Origin: Caballeronia megalochromosomata
Lineage (GTDB): Bacteria > Pseudomonadota > Gammaproteobacteria > Burkholderiales > Burkholderiaceae
Reading direction: 5' to 3'
Length of the DNA: 64,000 nucleotides
NCBI GenBank assembly: GCA_001580565.1
Contig: LRBF01000060.1
Location: 62,001 to 126,000, forward strand
Shown here: one piece after another, positions 62,262 to 64,000 of the stretch
Numbering within the stretch: position 1 is the stretch's first letter
Layout: each line of letters starts with the position of its first letter
The notes under the pieces: model-generated
What the model was told of the DNA's origin: nothing
Databases searched by the model: none
What the model saw: the letters and a program-made list of their open reading frames with translations, nothing else
Position numbers and translations under genes: made by a program

Positions 62262-64000
62262 TGCTGGAGATGCTCAGGTGGTACGGCGAGATCCTGCTCG
62301 CCGAGTACTACCAGGGACTCGAATACGTGGCCGCGACGGTCGCGGCGATCATCCTGCTGTCGAGCCTGGACGATCTCTTCATCGACATCTGGTACTGGAC
62401 GCGCAAGTTCTGGCGGCGCGTGACGGTCGAGCGCCGTTACGCGCCGCTCACGATCGAACAGCTCCATGCGCGCGACGAGCAGCCCATCGCGATCATGGTG
62501 CCCGCGTGGCAGGAGCACGACGTGATCGCCGCGATGATCGAGGATCTCGTGCGCGTGCTCGACTATCGCGCGTACACGGTTTTCGTCGGCACGTATCAGA
62601 ACGATCCGGCGACGATCGCCGAAGTGGAGCGCATGCGGCATCGCTACAAGCACCTGCATCGCGTGGAAGTGCCGCACGACGGCCCGACGTGCAAGGCCGA
62701 CTGCCTCAACTGGCTCGTGCAGGCGATCCTGCATTACGAGTTCGAGGCCGGAATGGAGTTCGCGGGCATCGTGATGCACGACAGCGAAGACGTGCTGCAT
62801 CCCGTCGAGCTCAAGTTCTTCAACTATCTCCTGCCGCGCAAGGACATGATCCAGTTGCCGGTGGCGTCGCTCGAACGGCACTGGTTCGAGCTCGTCGCGG
62901 GCACCTACATGGACGAGTTCGCCGAATGGCACGGCAAGGATCTCGTCGTGCGCGAGAGTCTGGCGGGCGCGGTGCCGTCGGCGGGCGTGGGCACGTGTTT
63001 CTCGCGCCGCGCGATCCTCGCGCTCGTCGAACAGACCGGGCACCAGCCGTTTAACACCGAAAGCCTCACCGAGGATTACGACATCGGCACGCGCATCACA
63101 CGGCTCGGCATGCAGTCGATCTTTCCGCTCTTTCCGGTCGAATTCACGACGCGGCGCAAGGGCTGGTTCGGCCTCGGCCCCGAGCGCGACATCAGGCTGA
63201 CGATGCCGCTGTGCGTGCGCGAGTTTTTCCCCGACACGTTTCGCACCGCCTATCGGCAGCGCGCGCGCTGGACGCTCGGCATCGGCTTGCAGGGCTGGGC
63301 GCTGACGGGCTGGAGCGGGTCGCTCGCGAACCGCTATCTGCTGATGCGCGATCGCAAGGGCGTGGTGACGGCCTTCGTCGGCATGCTCGCGTATCTGCTC
63401 GCCGTGCAGTTCATGCTGTTCGCCGCCGCTTCGTATTTCGGTCTTGCGAGCGATTTCTTCCCGTCTCCGTTCATCGATTCGGTCTGGCTGCAGGCGCTGC
63501 TCGCCGCGAACTCGGTCGCGCTCCTGCTGCGCGTCACGCAGCGGATCATCTTCACGACGCGGCTTTACGGCTGGGAGCACGGCGTGCTGTCGGTGCCGCG
63601 CATGGTTATCGGCAACGTCATCAACTTCATGGCGGTGGCGCGCGCGTGGCGGCTTTTCATCGTGCATATGGTGACGGGGCGGCGGCTCGCGTGGGACAAG
63701 ACGATGCACGATTTCCCGAGCAGCGACGGCCTGCGCGACACGCGTCAGGATCTGGGTGACCTGCTCGTGTCGTGGCGGGCGATCGATCCCGAGCGGCTCG
63801 AAGAAGCGCGGCAGACCGATCACGCGCGCGAAGCGCCGATTGGCCGCGTGCTCGTCACGCGCGGCTGGCTCGACGAGGAGACGCTCGCCGAAGCGATCGC
63901 GTTTCAGGCGGACTTGCCGCGCGGCCGTTTCGACGCGGCGCGCATGGACCTGACGCGCATCCCGACGCCCGAGACGCTCGTGCGGCTGCGCGCGCTGCCG
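62261..64000 (+). CDS. nfrB: NfrB-like inner-membrane glycosyltransferase with MshEN-type domain (partial at window end)
   Basis: At least 580 residues are present and the frame is open at the window end. Membrane helices (YVAATVAAIILLSSLDDLFI; FVGMLAYLLAVQFMLFAAAS) flank a family 2 glycosyltransferase with MVPAWQEHDV, the metal site HDSEDVLHP, STED-like SLTEDYDIGTR and RQRARWTLGIG (QxxRW). The C-terminal APIGRVLVTRGWLDEETLAE stretch matches the MshEN c-di-GMP-binding motif, as in E. coli NfrB. That enzyme makes a ManNAc-containing surface glycan that acts as phage N4 receptor. The upstream wecB and BcsB-like genes fit the same pathway. Confidence 0.85.
   Translation, partial: MLEMLRWYGEILLAEYYQGLEYVAATVAAIILLSSLDDLFIDIWYWTRKFWRRVTVERRYAPLTIEQLHARDEQPIAIMVPAWQEHDVIAAMIEDLVRVLDYRAYTVFVGTYQNDPATIAEVERMRHRYKHLHRVEVPHDGPTCKADCLNWLVQAILHYEFEAGMEFAGIVMHDSEDVLHPVELKFFNYLLPRKDMIQLPVASLERHWFELVAGTYMDEFAEWHGKDLVVRESLAGAVPSAGVGTCFSRRAILALVEQTGHQPFNTESLTEDYDIGTRITRLGMQSIFPLFPVEFTTRRKGWFGLGPERDIRLTMPLCVREFFPDTFRTAYRQRARWTLGIGLQGWALTGWSGSLANRYLLMRDRKGVVTAFVGMLAYLLAVQFMLFAAASYFGLASDFFPSPFIDSVWLQALLAANSVALLLRVTQRIIFTTRLYGWEHGVLSVPRMVIGNVINFMAVARAWRLFIVHMVTGRRLAWDKTMHDFPSSDGLRDTRQDLGDLLVSWRAIDPERLEEARQTDHAREAPIGRVLVTRGWLDEETLAEAIAFQADLPRGRFDAARMDLTRIPTPETLVRLRALP

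Overview
The window looks like a piece of a Burkholderiaceae chromosome, most likely Paraburkholderia or Caballeronia. That view rests on the GC-rich coding style right of about 23.2 kb, the cyoABCD operon, the ribose-type ABC locus, and families common in this group (BPSL0761-like, DUF6471, repeated H-NS-type proteins). The genus is an inference from protein recognition, not from a search. No tRNA, rRNA, CRISPR array or complete insertion sequence was seen.

Positions 1 to about 23.2 kb form an accessory region: visibly lower GC, many unknown short genes, large gaps and several broken genes. It holds small envelope proteins (0.4-2.6 kb), a SWIM zinc-finger gene split by a stop codon (2.8-4.6 kb), an H-NS-like protein with three exact 180-bp-spaced DNA-binding repeats and a Lys/Ala tail (4.8-5.8 kb), an orphan cytosine-5 DNA methyltransferase (7.3-8.5 kb), and a minus-strand cassette of small regulator or antitoxin-like genes (9.1-13.7 kb). 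Last comes a five-gene Tn7-like locus (15.4-22.8 kb) in the order tnsC, tniQ, tniQ, tnsA, tnsB. The tnsB gene keeps its N-terminal DNA-binding part and C-terminal part but lacks the DDE nuclease core and is frameshifted. TnsC has altered Walker A and Walker B residues. TnsA and both TniQ proteins look intact. This disarmed or repurposed transposition locus is the most unusual content of the window.

From 23.2 kb on the sequence is ordinary chromosome. 23.2-29.0 kb: a lipoprotein beta-propeller and a ROK-regulated sugar ABC transporter operon with a 17-bp palindrome upstream. 29.3-33.9 kb: free methionine-R-sulfoxide reductase, a DUF302 protein, a lone sugar-binding protein, an FAH-family enzyme divergent from an IclR regulator, and a universal stress protein. 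34.0-38.2 kb: a lone receiver protein, a class C beta-lactamase-like hydrolase, and a degenerate UbiB/ABC1-like protein. 38.2-41.6 kb: a catabolic operon (cupin dioxygenase-like, MFS, SDR, IclR). 41.7-45.6 kb: cyoABCD with its terminator. 46.0-54.5 kb: nitronate monooxygenase, DoxX, a TldE/TldD pair, an SGNH hydrolase, a ParB-like protein, a DUF421 protein and a zinc alcohol dehydrogenase. 54.5-58.5 kb: LysR divergent from a citrate-type transporter and a split AtuA pair. 58.7-64.0 kb: wecB, a BcsB-like protein and an NfrB-like glycosyltransferase with a MshEN-type domain, which together suggest a c-di-GMP-controlled exopolysaccharide pathway using ManNAc. The last gene runs off the window.
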